A stretch of DNA of 64,000 nt from Ailanthus altissimus. Taxonomy: Eukaryota; Streptophyta; Magnoliopsida; Sapindales; Simaroubaceae. The stretch lies in the NCBI GenBank assembly GCA_946807835.1, contig OX327683.1, positions 1,555,001 through 1,619,000 of the forward strand, given 5' to 3'. The stretch's first letter is position 1, and each line of letters starts with the position of its first letter. Of this stretch, positions 10,277-20,500 are shown piece after piece. A program made the position numbers and the translations under genes. The notes under the pieces are model-generated. The model was not told the origin of the DNA, ran no database searches, and worked only from the letters and a program-made list of their open reading frames with translations.

Positions 10277-13200
10277 TCAATGAATTCTATTATTGACCTG
10301 TCTTCCGACCCTCTCTTCCTTTTTACCACGGGAGTGAGAGGAGTCTACAACATTATCACTAGGAGTGTCACCTTTTGTTATATCAGTAGAGTACTTTTTG
10401 ATCCTCAAAGATATAAGAATGCTTGATACAATCCCAAGTAGAGGAAAAAGGTAAGACCAAACCTGAGATTTCTTTGAGCCAGACGCTGAAGTGACAGCTG
10501 CGCCAGCAAGGCTGCCAATGGAAGTGTTTTGTAAGATCATTGGCAGGCAGCCAATAACGGTAGGGAGCAGAAAATCCAATATAAACCCAACGTTTGTGGC
10601 GGCTAATGCGTAGTTTATGATGTAAGATGGCATAGGTGAAAAGCGTGCAAGGAGGACAAATTTCCAACCATCTTTTTCAACTCCTCTCAAAAGGATATGG
10701 AAGTATTTGTTGCTCTGAGCCCACTCCATTGCAGATTTTGATCTCCTGAAAACTAACCTGAAAAACCCATAATATCAAATTAGTTCTTAAAGAGAGAGAG
10801 GGCAATAGCAACACGTGGAAAATCCTGAGAGAAGTATGTAAAACCATCAATATCAAAGAAACCGTAGTAAGAACAGACATGGATAGTTCCAGTAAAAGTT
10901 GTGGTCATTTTGTCCTAATTTCCTGAATCAAGGTGACCTGAGTATTTATGGTACCCATATTTGCATTCTCATCATGACTTCAAGAATCCACAAATAAGAG
11001 AAGAAAAATCAATTATCTGCAATTGCAAATAGCCTGGTTATAACCATTCACCACTTCCTGAATTGTGTGCACTCCAAGGGAAGTTCTACTATCTACTTAC
11101 AGAATGGATATCTTAGCCTTTGTCATGGCAGTTACAAAATGGCAGCCCTACTTGTTATGTAGGTAGTTCATGGTGTACGCAGACCACCAAAGCTTTAAGC
11201 AATATTGGGCCTAAAAGATCACATTATTTGCTTCGGAGAAGTTTATTTTAAAAGCAATCCGATTCAATTTTTCCGCAAACACTAGAGACAGAAGGAAAGT
11301 TATGAGCACTGATGCTCTTCCTATAAGAGAAGGAAAACAAATAATGTAGGAGAGAATTGTGCTGTTCCTCTTTCTAGAAAAGAAGGAAAACAAGAGAATT
11401 TAGGGCAGAAATATCTTATCAAATCAAGCTTTCAGGGAACCTAAGAAGTTGGTTAAGATGGGGAAGCAGTAGGTCCATATAGACTCCAAGTGAATATCTA
11501 TTTTTTTCAGAAATATATGTTTAGCAAAAGACTTTCTTTTTCTTGAAGCCAAAACGGAGCAATTTCACAACACTACTAAGGTTTTCACTCTCCACTAAAT
11601 GTAATCTAACTTCTCTTAAAGAGAAATGAGGAAGAGGGAAATAAGAATTTGTTAAGAATTGTGATAGCTCCTAACAACACAAATTGAAGCAACTAGGACT
11701 GCACAGATTTCATGGATGGGTTGTCATCCCTAATGGTGATTCTGCCATCTCGATCGCTGTAGACAGGAAATGAAAATACATGCATCATCTTTTTTTTTCC
11801 CTTTCCAAATGACATTATTTTAATTGCATTTGTGACCTGTTCTATTCTATGTTTAGGAAACAACTTTTTACATGTGCATGATTGTAACATGAGATTGGCA
11901 ATGTACATTAAAAAAAATATCTAATAAACGCATATTATACACCATATTGTATACTTCATAACTAAATATTTACTTGTTTTGAGCATAAATATATAGCATT
12001 TTATATGTGTTAATGTCATTTTGTATGTTTCAAGTTATTGAAGCTATTTGGAATAAAAATCCAAAAACAATAAAGTAAAAATATCAAATTGCTACAGTAA
12101 AGTACTACAGTAGCATCAACAGTAGATTGCCTGCCACAAAAATTAGGTCCTGGCGCTGCAGAGCGTTGAACAGTAAAAATGAACAGTACTGTTACGGATA
12201 CTGTTCACATAAACAGAGACCCATGCCTAGGAGCCACCCGTCAATTTTGCCCTAAATTCAAAGTCTATAAATTAGAACCTTTAAGCCACTACCCAAAAGG
12301 AGAGCACAAAAATTAGAGAGATTGAGAATTTTAGAGAGAGAGAGAGAGACAATTAGCTTGGATTCTTGAAAATTTGTGAAAATTGAAGTCCCCAAAAAGA
12401 CATCTCCAATTAGTTTTCTCTTTTCCCTTTCTTGTTCCTTTGATTTAGAGTCTATAATTATGAATTGTGTTGTTTTAAATATATTTACTCTTGTAAATTT
12501 TTTGTTTATCTTAGATTTGTTCTTAATCACAGTTGGCAAAACTTTTATTCTAAGGGCTTGACGAAGCACTACAATATACCATGTTTGAATGTCTTTAGTT
12601 GATTAATGACTATTTTTTGTATTATTCAATTGTGTTTTTCTAGATTAATTGTTTCTAATTTGATTAAAAATTGATTAGATGATCTAAAATTACGAGTTAT
12701 ATGCTTGAGAAAAATTAACCTATTTGTTGGACTTAAAGCATGATTGTAGTTTTTATTAAATTAGGAAACTAATAAAACTTGAGTAATCATTTAAGGGTTG
12801 CTTAATGAACGTATAGATAAACAAGTTAGTAGGGCTGACAAAATAGGTTACGACACGATTATTGACACGAATTTGACACGCTTTAAGTAAATATGAATAA
12901 AGAAAATTGACGCGATTAATAAATTGATCGAATTCATGTTACCCGTTTATTAATCGTGTCAAATACATCTTTGAGGTTTATGATTCGCTAATTCATTTAA
13001 GTCATGTTTAATAAACGAATTGTATTCGTGTCTATTTATATGTCTATTTGTTTAAATCACATTTAATTAAATTATAAAATTAAATATACATAATTAAAAA
13101 TCAAAACCCTAATATATCTAAACTCTAAAGATTCTTCTCTTCAATTATGTTGGATGATTTTATTTTTATAATTGTGTTAGAATAATTTTATTATTAGATT

Positions 13201-16200
13201 ATTAAATACTTGATTTTTTTATGTAATTTTAAATTTTATTAATCATGACTTATACGTGTTTTAAATGAATTAAATATTTTGTATAAACGAATCGAATTGG
13301 ATGTTATTATTCATTTAAACAAATATAATCATAAACGAATCAAATCGTGTATAATCATATAAACGAATTAAATTTGATCCATTTAATTAAACATGACTAA
13401 TCGTGTTGTGTTGTGTTGTGTAATTCGTTTATTAAACGAATTGAATCTGCGTTTGAGTGTCTAAATCGTTTGTAAATAAATCGTAAACGAATACAATAAA
13501 ATTTGTTAATACCCTATATTGACACGAACGAACACGATTTGTTTATGGGAATTGCCACCCCTACAAGTTAGATAGGGATATCGACTTGCATATGTATACA
13601 TGACACGTTATTCGACGCTTAGGAGAGGTAATTAGATTAATTTTGAACTCATTAATTAGTGAATAAACAAGAATAGTTAGTAATCACTAAACAAGAAGAA
13701 CATGAAAAAAAGTAAGAGTAAAATTAAGACCCTAGGACCCTTTTATCATAAGTTTCTCACCTCCTTAATTTATTAAATTATTAGTTTAAGTATCTTTAAT
13801 TTTCTTAATCAACTTAGAATTAAAATTAGCCTAAATAAAATTAAGTTGTTAACACCATAGTAATTAACATAAATTTAGAAGATCAATCCTCATGGGAACG
13901 ATACTTTCTCATCACTTTATTACTTACTCACGACACATGCATTTGCGCTTAATATTTGCGTGTATTTAGTTTCGCAATCAATATCCTAATGGTATAATAT
14001 TGTTATAATACTAGTTGAAGCAAGATGAATGATTGAATGCCACTTGAAGTGGCATATGGATGAAACTTTCCTCCTTGTAAATTTAGATTATCTCCAAGTT
14101 TGCAACTGTAGAATAAGAACTGATGGATAAGGAAGCATTCATCAAGGAAGCCCAAGAGAGAGATGATAAGCATATAAAATTACATCATTTACATATGTTT
14201 TATAAGGAACTATTGCATTTTCATTGAGTTTATGTTCCCACTTAGTGCATAAAATGTGAATTTTATTGCCATAATTTTAGTTTGCATGATATCATTGCTT
14301 AAAAGTTGAATAAATGCTAGTATGAGTACCAAAGGAAAATGTGAAAGTAGTATTTTCTCGGTCCTCGAGTGCAATTTCAATTTGGTTATTACCCATCTAA
14401 GAAGCAATAAAATTCATATCCAGCAACACTTTTCTAAATTTTGGTCCATGAAAAGTATAGGTAAGTAGTCTTTCCTAATCATTGAGTTAAGCTTCCTATA
14501 GTCAAACTACATTGCGATTAACTCATTATTTTCATTTTTTACTATAATAACTCCAGAATTCTTAGATACAACTTATCTGTGAGCTGTCAAAAATTGGATA
14601 AATGATTCCTACATCTAAAAGCTTGAGGATTTCATTTATCACTATTTCTTTCAAGTTACAATCGAGCCTTAACAACATTTTTGAACTTTCAAGAAAGTTA
14701 AATTAACAATATTTGTTGGATGCAATAAATCAAATTCCTATTTATGCAAATTTTTGAAAGATTTGTGCACTCTCAAGAGAAAGCTTAATGTGCAAAAGAA
14801 AGTCTTTCTAACTGAAAACGTTAGTTCAATCATTCAACAAAACAATCCACCTAAGTACAAAGATCCTGGTTGTCCAACAATGTCATATGTAATTGAAAAC
14901 TTTAGAATACATTGTGCTTTGCTTGACCTTGGTGCAATAATTAATCTTTTACCCTATTCAATGTATGAACAATTAAGTCTACGAGAGTTTAAGCCAACCT
15001 GGATAATACTTCAACTTGTTAATTGTTTAGTGAAAATGCCAAGAGAGATAGTTGCGGTGTGTTATTTCAAGTAGACAAATCTTACTTTACAGTTGATTTT
15101 TATTTTCTTGAACACACAACTTTACTTTTAACTCAAGCACTTAAATTCCTATCATTCTAGGTCCCCCATTTCTAGCAACATCTAATATTGTATAAAATTG
15201 TAAAATGGTATTATGAAACTACTTCTAGAAACATGATACTGGAATTAAATCTTTTTAACATTTGCAAACAACTTAGAAATGATACTGAAGTATGTGAAAT
15301 AAATTTTATTAGTGAACTTGTCCATGATAAATTTCCTACTTTTTTTGCCCAATCCTTTGGAAATTTGCTCGACTATTCTAATGATCTTGAATTTGAAGAG
15401 AACTCTGAATTCTCAAATATTTTGTCTTTGATAGACTCTTCTCTACCTGCTAGAAGTTGGTTGGAGAAAAACATTTAAAAAATTGCCACCATATACTAAT
15501 GCACCTATGCAATCAAGTGTTCAACTACCAAAACTCGATTTGAAGTCACTGCCATCTGATCTTAAATAATCTCTATTAAACTCAATCCACTACAGGAAAG
15601 CAGGTCATTAGAAATTTTAAGAATGCACAAAAATGCCTTAAGGACATAGCTGACATAAAGGGAATTAGTCTATTGATTTGCACACACAAGATATATTTAG
15701 AAGACTACGCCTAACTTTTTATATAAATGTAGTGAAGACTCAATCCTAACTTGAAAGAGATAGTGAGAAAGGACATCCTCAAACTTTTAAAATGTAGAAA
15801 TCATTTTATTTCAATTCTAACAGCATATGATAAGCCCTGCCGAAGTTGTACCTAAAAATCCAAAGTTTGATAATAAAAAAAAATGAAAGAATAAGCTAAT
15901 CCCAACTAGAACCATCCCAGGTTGGTTATTTGTATTGACTATAGGAGGCTCAACTTAATGACTAGGAAAGACTGCTTCCCTTTACCTTTGGCAGACAACT
16001 TTTAAAAAAGGTAGCTGGAGATATATTATACTGTTTCCTAGATGAATATTCTGAGTATAACCAAATTGAACTTGCATCCGAGGACCAAGAAGAAACCATT
16101 TTCCCAAGTTGGTACCTATGCTTATCCAAGAATGCCTTTTGAATGATGTAATGTACCAGCCACATTTCATAGTGCATGCTTAGCATGTTTAATAATATGG

Positions 16201-17906
16201 TTGAATGTACTATTGAAGTTCTCATGGATGATTTTCTATTTTTGGTGATTCATTGTTAATTGTGCATCTAACTTGCAGAAAGAATGAAGAGGATTTTTCA
16301 ACTCCAAAAAAAAAAGATATTGTATGTCCTAAGTTGTTGTTGTAGAAGCAGCATTTGTGCATATGAGAAAGAAGATTAAGTTCTCCTAGGTATTGAAGTC
16401 CTCCAAGATTCAACAGTGAATAAGGGCAATGGCTTATGAGTTAAATATTCTGGTGGTTTGTCACTGACCCAATGTCCTATGTGTCTCTCTCCTCAAAAAG
16501 AAAATTAAGATAAGTTCACTGTCCAACAACAATTGCCTACAGGGCGCATCAATGGATAGAACATCGTTTCAACACCACAGGATTATACTTTACAAAAGGA
16601 TTCAAATGAAGAAGCATGAGATTATGACCCATTAGCTGGCTTTCTACTCTGTTGATGCCACTTGGAAAGAGTAGGAATTAACAAAAGTAGAGATTAAAAG
16701 AGGGCAAGGTTGTTATGGTCCAAAGTGATTTTCCAAATAGTTTGCACTTTTGAACAAAAGCCTGTTACCTTTTGTGTGCAAACTAGTGTCCATGTCAAGG
16801 GTTTCTAGAGCTTTTCTATGTCCATCTATTCCACTGAATTTCCCATGTCTCTAGGGAGTAACATTGTACTAAAGTCTATTAGCTAATGATAGGAAGGGAA
16901 CGGCTGCTAAGAAATAGTTTGGTTGTAGCAGAACTCTCTAGTTCAATCAACTTGCTTCATCCATAAGAAGTAAGTGACGCCTTATATTACTAGTTTATAT
17001 GAGTCCATGTTCTTTCTGGTTCTATTCCACCCCATTTCTTCCTCTCCAGATAACCAAAATGGTAATCTCAATATCTAACCTTTGCCAGTCATTCATTTGA
17101 ACAGAAAGCTTCATCCTTTTTTTTTTATAGTGAAAAAGCAATTCTACACTTCATTTACTCTAACCAAATTCATTTACACACAATTCTCACACTCTTTCCT
17201 ACTCCAGTCAAATGAACAAAACATAAACACAGCAAAATAAAGCATCTTTCTCACACATGAACCATTGAACCCCACCTACCCGAAACTTCTATACAATCAG
17301 TTAATAACTAATACTGGCTCAGAATGAAGCATACTAATATTGATTCAGTTCAATAAAGACAAACAAACAAACATTGCATCTAAAAAAGTGTCACAATCCT
17401 AAATCCTACACGAGCTAAAAATGCTAATCATAATGGGTTTTATAAGCTTATGGGCAACCTTCCTTTACAAGCTGCTCTTTCAATCACAGTTATAATTAGA
17501 TCCCACCAAGAAAATCAATATAAATTCTCTAGTTATGATCATGATAATCAATTTAAATGGAAAATATATAACTAAAAGGCTAAAACAAATAAAAAAAGAA
17601 GCACCTGCCGATCCAGAAGGAGAGAGAACCTCCAAGAACCTTAGCGGTAAAAACGCAAAGGACAGCTGGGAAAAAACCGAATAGAAGTGAAGCGGCGGCC
17701 TCGAAGAAGACGGCATAAGGCAAGCAAAGGGCGATGGTGAGCGTGTGAACTCCGACGAAAAAGGGCATCGCCCAAACGCCCAAGCGATCCGACCATTCAC
17801 CCAAGGCCTTGATCCCCGCGTCTTTGTCCCACCCATATTGCTTGCTCAATTGCCTTAGCATCGCTATCACAGCTACCACTAATCCTATTATCCACCATTT
17901 CGCCAT
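10277..17906 (-). CDS. SNARE-associated Golgi / VTT-domain (DedA-like) membrane protein
   Basis: The gene has two coding exons: 17906-17605 and 10757-10277. They join in frame across a GT-AG intron (AG|gtgc to ttttcag|G) and give 260 residues. The junction reads SLSFWIGR-LVFRRSKSAMEW, as in plant SNARE-associated Golgi proteins (TVP38/TMEM64, VTT domain). The protein has an N-terminal hydrophobic helix (WWIIGLVVAVIAM), the VTT core with LCLPYAVFFEAAASLLFG and GGSLSFWIGR, then ARFSPMPSYIINYALAATNV, GCLPMILQNTSIGSLAG and a last helix VWSYLFPLLGIVSSILIS before a basic tail. Family members are multipass proteins of the Golgi/ER or plastid, some with lipid-scramblase activity. The substrate here is unknown. 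I chose the ATG at 17906 because hydrophobic sequence starts there. An in-frame upstream ATG at 18044 would add 46 Arg-rich residues. The 6.85 kb intron is full of transposon relics. The coding exons look intact. Confidence 0.9.
12050..13985 (+). mobile_element. LTR-like retroelement segment inside the VTT intron
   Basis: The sequence has the texture of a long gypsy LTR. A stretch at 12100-12560 has a short GA run (12333-12350) and a purine-rich leader. A later part ends ctcatgggaacgatactttc, then catcactttattactt and acatgcatttgcgctt, similar to 3' ends of long Tat/Athila-type LTRs. It lies upstream of gypsy protease and reverse transcriptase relics in the same orientation. A hAT-type element interrupts it. 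No second LTR or target-site duplication was found, so this is an inference from texture and context. Confidence 0.4.
12830..13563. mobile_element. Non-autonomous hAT-type element with 8 bp TSD
   Basis: The element starts tagggctgacaaa and ends attgccaccccta. The inverse of the right end is taggggtggcaat, so the termini are inverted repeats of hAT type. It is flanked by a perfect 8 bp direct repeat, caagttag at 12822-12829 and again at 13564-13571, the length expected of hAT transposition. The 734 bp interior has no transposase. It is filled with variants of cgtgtcaa, cacgatt and aaacgaat words in both orientations. It sits inside the LTR-like segment of the VTT intron, so it is a nested insertion. 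Confidence 0.85.
14230..14695 (-). mobile_element. Ty3/gypsy reverse transcriptase fragment (minus strand)
   Basis: The minus strand reads LDCNLKEIV.NEILKLLDVG, IIYPI.DSS, then LNSMIRKDYLPILFMD and, after a stop, NNQIEIALEDRENTTFTF followed by SFGTHTSIY. These are the fingers/palm blocks of a Tat/Athila-type gypsy reverse transcriptase (compare LNxMTRKDHFPLPFID and the SGYNQIxIAPEDQEKTTFTCPFGT block). Stops and frameshifts are frequent. The fragment is inverted with respect to the larger gypsy relic next to it, which carries its own copy of the same region. Confidence 0.75.
14730..16260 (+). mobile_element. Ty3/gypsy (Tat/Athila-like) protease to reverse transcriptase relic
   Basis: On the plus strand, 14754-15073 carries the gypsy protease region: KDPGCPTMSYVIENFRI, CALLDLGAIINLLPYSMYEQL and LVKMPREIV, in which the usual DxGA active site reads DLGA. 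The linker follows at 15188-15478 with ELNLFNICKQLRND and SLPARSWLEKNI. Reverse transcriptase blocks follow at 15740-16230: NLKEIVRKDILKLLK, ELIPTRTIPGW, YCFLDEYSEYNQIELASEDQEET and a degraded FMDDF-like end (VLLKFSWMIF). Many stops and indels show a long-dead copy. It lies antisense to the VTT gene, inside the intron. Confidence 0.85.
16270..17600 (-). other. Remaining VTT intron sequence
   Basis: This is less AT-rich than the intergenic DNA, with no open frame or family match on either strand. It may be the original intron. A poly-T run near 17118-17128 is the only simple feature. Confidence 0.45.
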
Positions 17907-18106
17907 TGCCCGTTTCTCGTTTCTTCTTCTCTCTCTTCTCTGGCTCCGGATCAAAAGTTCTTCAGTCCCAATTGGTCGTCCAACCTTTTCGTGTGATACT
18001 GGTAATCGTTTTTGTGTCAGCGGCTGGAGCATTTTGTCAAACATTTGGGCTGCATATTGTGAAATTGCGTCAGCAAACTGGAGATAGACGACCCAATTCT
18101 AAGTAG

Positions 18107-19529
18107 CCCAATATTTTGGGCAAACTCACTCTCCATTAATGGACCGAACCGACACAACCTCAAAAATCGACCCTTTTTTTTTTTGTCGGTTTTCAGTTTA
18201 ATTCGATTTGAATTGATTTGATATCTATTTTTGATGAACCGAACTAATTGAATTGATTTTAAAATTAAAAAATCGATGCTTTAATCAATTTTCAATTTAA
18301 TTCAATTCGAATGAACTTTAAAATTGGTTTTTTCCAAATCCTGAGTTGAAGTTATTTCTATTTTTCAAAAACAAATATACATTTTAAAATTTTTTTTATG
18401 ATTTGATCATTAATATAAATTTATTTTCGGAAAAGCAACCCATTTCTTACTTTTTGACTTATTTCATTCATATTTGAGAACAATCATATTCAAGTAAAGA
18501 ATTAGAATTACATTGTATTTTGAAAACGAGAGGGTGATTTTGATTATTCACAACAAATCTCATCAATATTTTCTACATATATAATTTCCCATAAACTTTT
18601 TATAAATAATTTTAACCACATGTAATATGTAATCAAAATACATTGAAAAAACTTTAATTTAATTTAGTGATAAGTCTAGTTCACTTAAATTTTTAGTTCT
18701 TATCGTGAATGCATTTTATACTCTGTAATCCTTTAAATTCAAGTAAAACATAAATATTAATGTTTAATAGGTGAGATTTCTCATTTTATCTACATTTAAA
18801 AAAAATTCATTTGAAAAAAAAAAACTAGTAACATAATCACATATTTTGGAATTAAGGGTATAGAGTGTAGAAGTATTAATTTATAAGACTCATTGATTAG
18901 TGATATAGGAACTTGTAACATTGGTATGGGTAAGGTTATAAGAGTTAGTGACCCAAACCGAAAACATAAAAAATATATAAATTAAAAATTGATTGTTACT
19001 TTTAAATTTTTATTAAAATTTATAATAATTCTTTAAATTTTTAAACTCTTTTGTTAACATGATTCTTTTAAAAAAAATTATTCATAACTTGTTAGATTTT
19101 TTTATAATTAAAACTATATTGATATATTTTTATGAATAAATAATAATAATATTACGAGACCAAGTTCAAATCCAATGAAACTAAATTAGTTTGGATTGTC
19201 TCAATAATTTAAGTTAATGATGATATTTAAAACAATCCAAAAATGTTAGTTTGATTTGGATTGGTTCTAATCTAAACTCATTTATAAAAGAAACTTTCTA
19301 ATTCAGCTATGAAGTGATTTTATTGTTATAGAATGTTTTTGTTTTCAAGTAATCCCCAATATACTTAAAAAAAAAAAAAGCAATCCCCAATAAATTAAAG
19401 AATGAAAAAGTGTTTTCATTAAAATGTATCAGCTACATCTCAGTAATTATGTATTTTTATCATTTGGTTCCCTTGACTTTGTAATAATTACTAGTACTAC
19501 TTTTTTAGGTGTAAATTGGCTAGTGACTG
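18107..19529. other. Intergenic DNA upstream of the VTT gene
   Basis: No gene is visible. The stretch 18136-18340 repeats gaaccga, aattgaattgatttg and aattcaattcgaatg words in both orientations and may be a decayed hAT-type element like those at 12830 and 29668, but I found no matching ends. The remainder is AT-rich. Confidence 0.4.
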
Positions 19530-19800
19530 TACACTTTTTTTTTAATTACATCAACCGTGTTATATTGATATTATATCAAATTAAATTATTGATATTATAA
19601 TTAAATTTTTTTAAATAACATCACATATGTACACTCTACTCGAATTATATTATTAATTTTTTTTTTTATCAAAAATAACACGCATAATTTTAAACATATC
19701 TCACTTAAATTAAAAAAAATTTATAAAATGAGAAAAATAAATGTCGGGACTCTAATATTCGTCAAGATCTAAATCCCTAAACTTAATCAGTGATTATATA
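19530..19800 (+). repeat. Dispersed repeat Y, copy 1
   Basis: One of four diverged copies of the same 250-280 bp sequence. Diagnostic order: acatca...tattgatattatatca, a tatcaaaaataacacg block, ttttaaacatatctcactt, aattaaaa, then a tail beginning atgtcgggactctaatattc. The other copies are at 23210, 24530 and 33590. Confidence 0.55.
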
Positions 19801-19944
19801 CTTTTAAAGGAGAAACAAAACTAAAAGAAAATAATATTGGTTCTAGTAAAAAATTATAAGGAAAAATATTTATATAAAAAAAAAAAAAGAAGTAAAACCA
19901 CGTAGAAATAACTCAGCAATGAAATGTCCTTTGTTTCGTTCCCA

Positions 19945-20117
19945 TATAGCTGAAGCTTGAGGCAATCGATATGGTTTTAGCAGCAATTCGGTGGATACAC
20001 GTCTGTAGAGATTGAAGCGGATGTTGCATCAATCATCAATGCGTTGCTTACAAAATATATTGCGGCTTCAGAATTAGGTGCTGATATTTTTGACTGTTTG
20101 GAGAGTTTTTTAAGTCT
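19945..20117 (+). pseudogene. RNase H-like (RVT_3) fragment, plus strand
   Basis: The frame shows EAIDMVLAAIRWIHVC, then after a frameshift VEIEADVASIINALL and YIAASELGADIFDCLE. This matches the pattern of RVT_3 RNase H-like domains found at the end of plant LINEs and in host proteins: an AEA...A helix, a VEIE.D strand, SELG. Only about 55 residues remain. It faces a similar fragment on the other strand at 20225-20500. Confidence 0.55.
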
Positions 20118-20224
20118 TTAAAATTCTTGTTTACTCCTTGAGAAGCAAACAAGGTTCCTTTATTCAAAAGAAAAGTCTGCAAATAGGCAGAGTCTGCTCA
20201 TCTTTTATAAATAAAAGAACAAAC

Positions 20225-20500
20225 TCACCATTTTGCAAGAAAATGTGTAAGGGTATTTATTTCTCGTCTAGTGAATGAATAAGAAGCATTCTCATGTTTG
20301 CGTAGTAACGCAAAGTATGAAGGCAATAAATTGCTGCAAAGTGTGATGGCATCAACCATGATTTTGCAGTCAGATTCAACCTCCAACTTTTCTTCAATCA
20401 GTACGATTTCTAAGCAACCGCAATTCATGTAAAGCATCCTTTAATTCAATGCATTCAGCTGATAGAGAGGGAACATGAGGAAACAAAGTACTTTGATGAA
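20225..20500 (-). pseudogene. RNase H-like (RVT_3) fragment, minus strand
   Basis: The minus strand encodes SAECIELKDALHELRLLRN, then after a frameshift LEVESDCKIMVDAITLCSNL, and SYSFTRREINTLTHFLAKW at the C-terminal end. This gives the E of the second catalytic motif, the VESDC strand with its Asp, and the N.LTHFLAK helix typical of RVT_3 domains. It starts without a methionine and has a frameshift, so it is a relic. It is probably the end of a LINE, although no poly(A) or target duplication was located. Confidence 0.65.

Noticed and set aside
17907..18044. In-frame N-terminal extension of the VTT protein from the ATG at 18044.
   Set aside because: The 46 added residues are Arg-rich without family similarity. 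The conserved hydrophobic start is at 17906. Kept only as an alternative.
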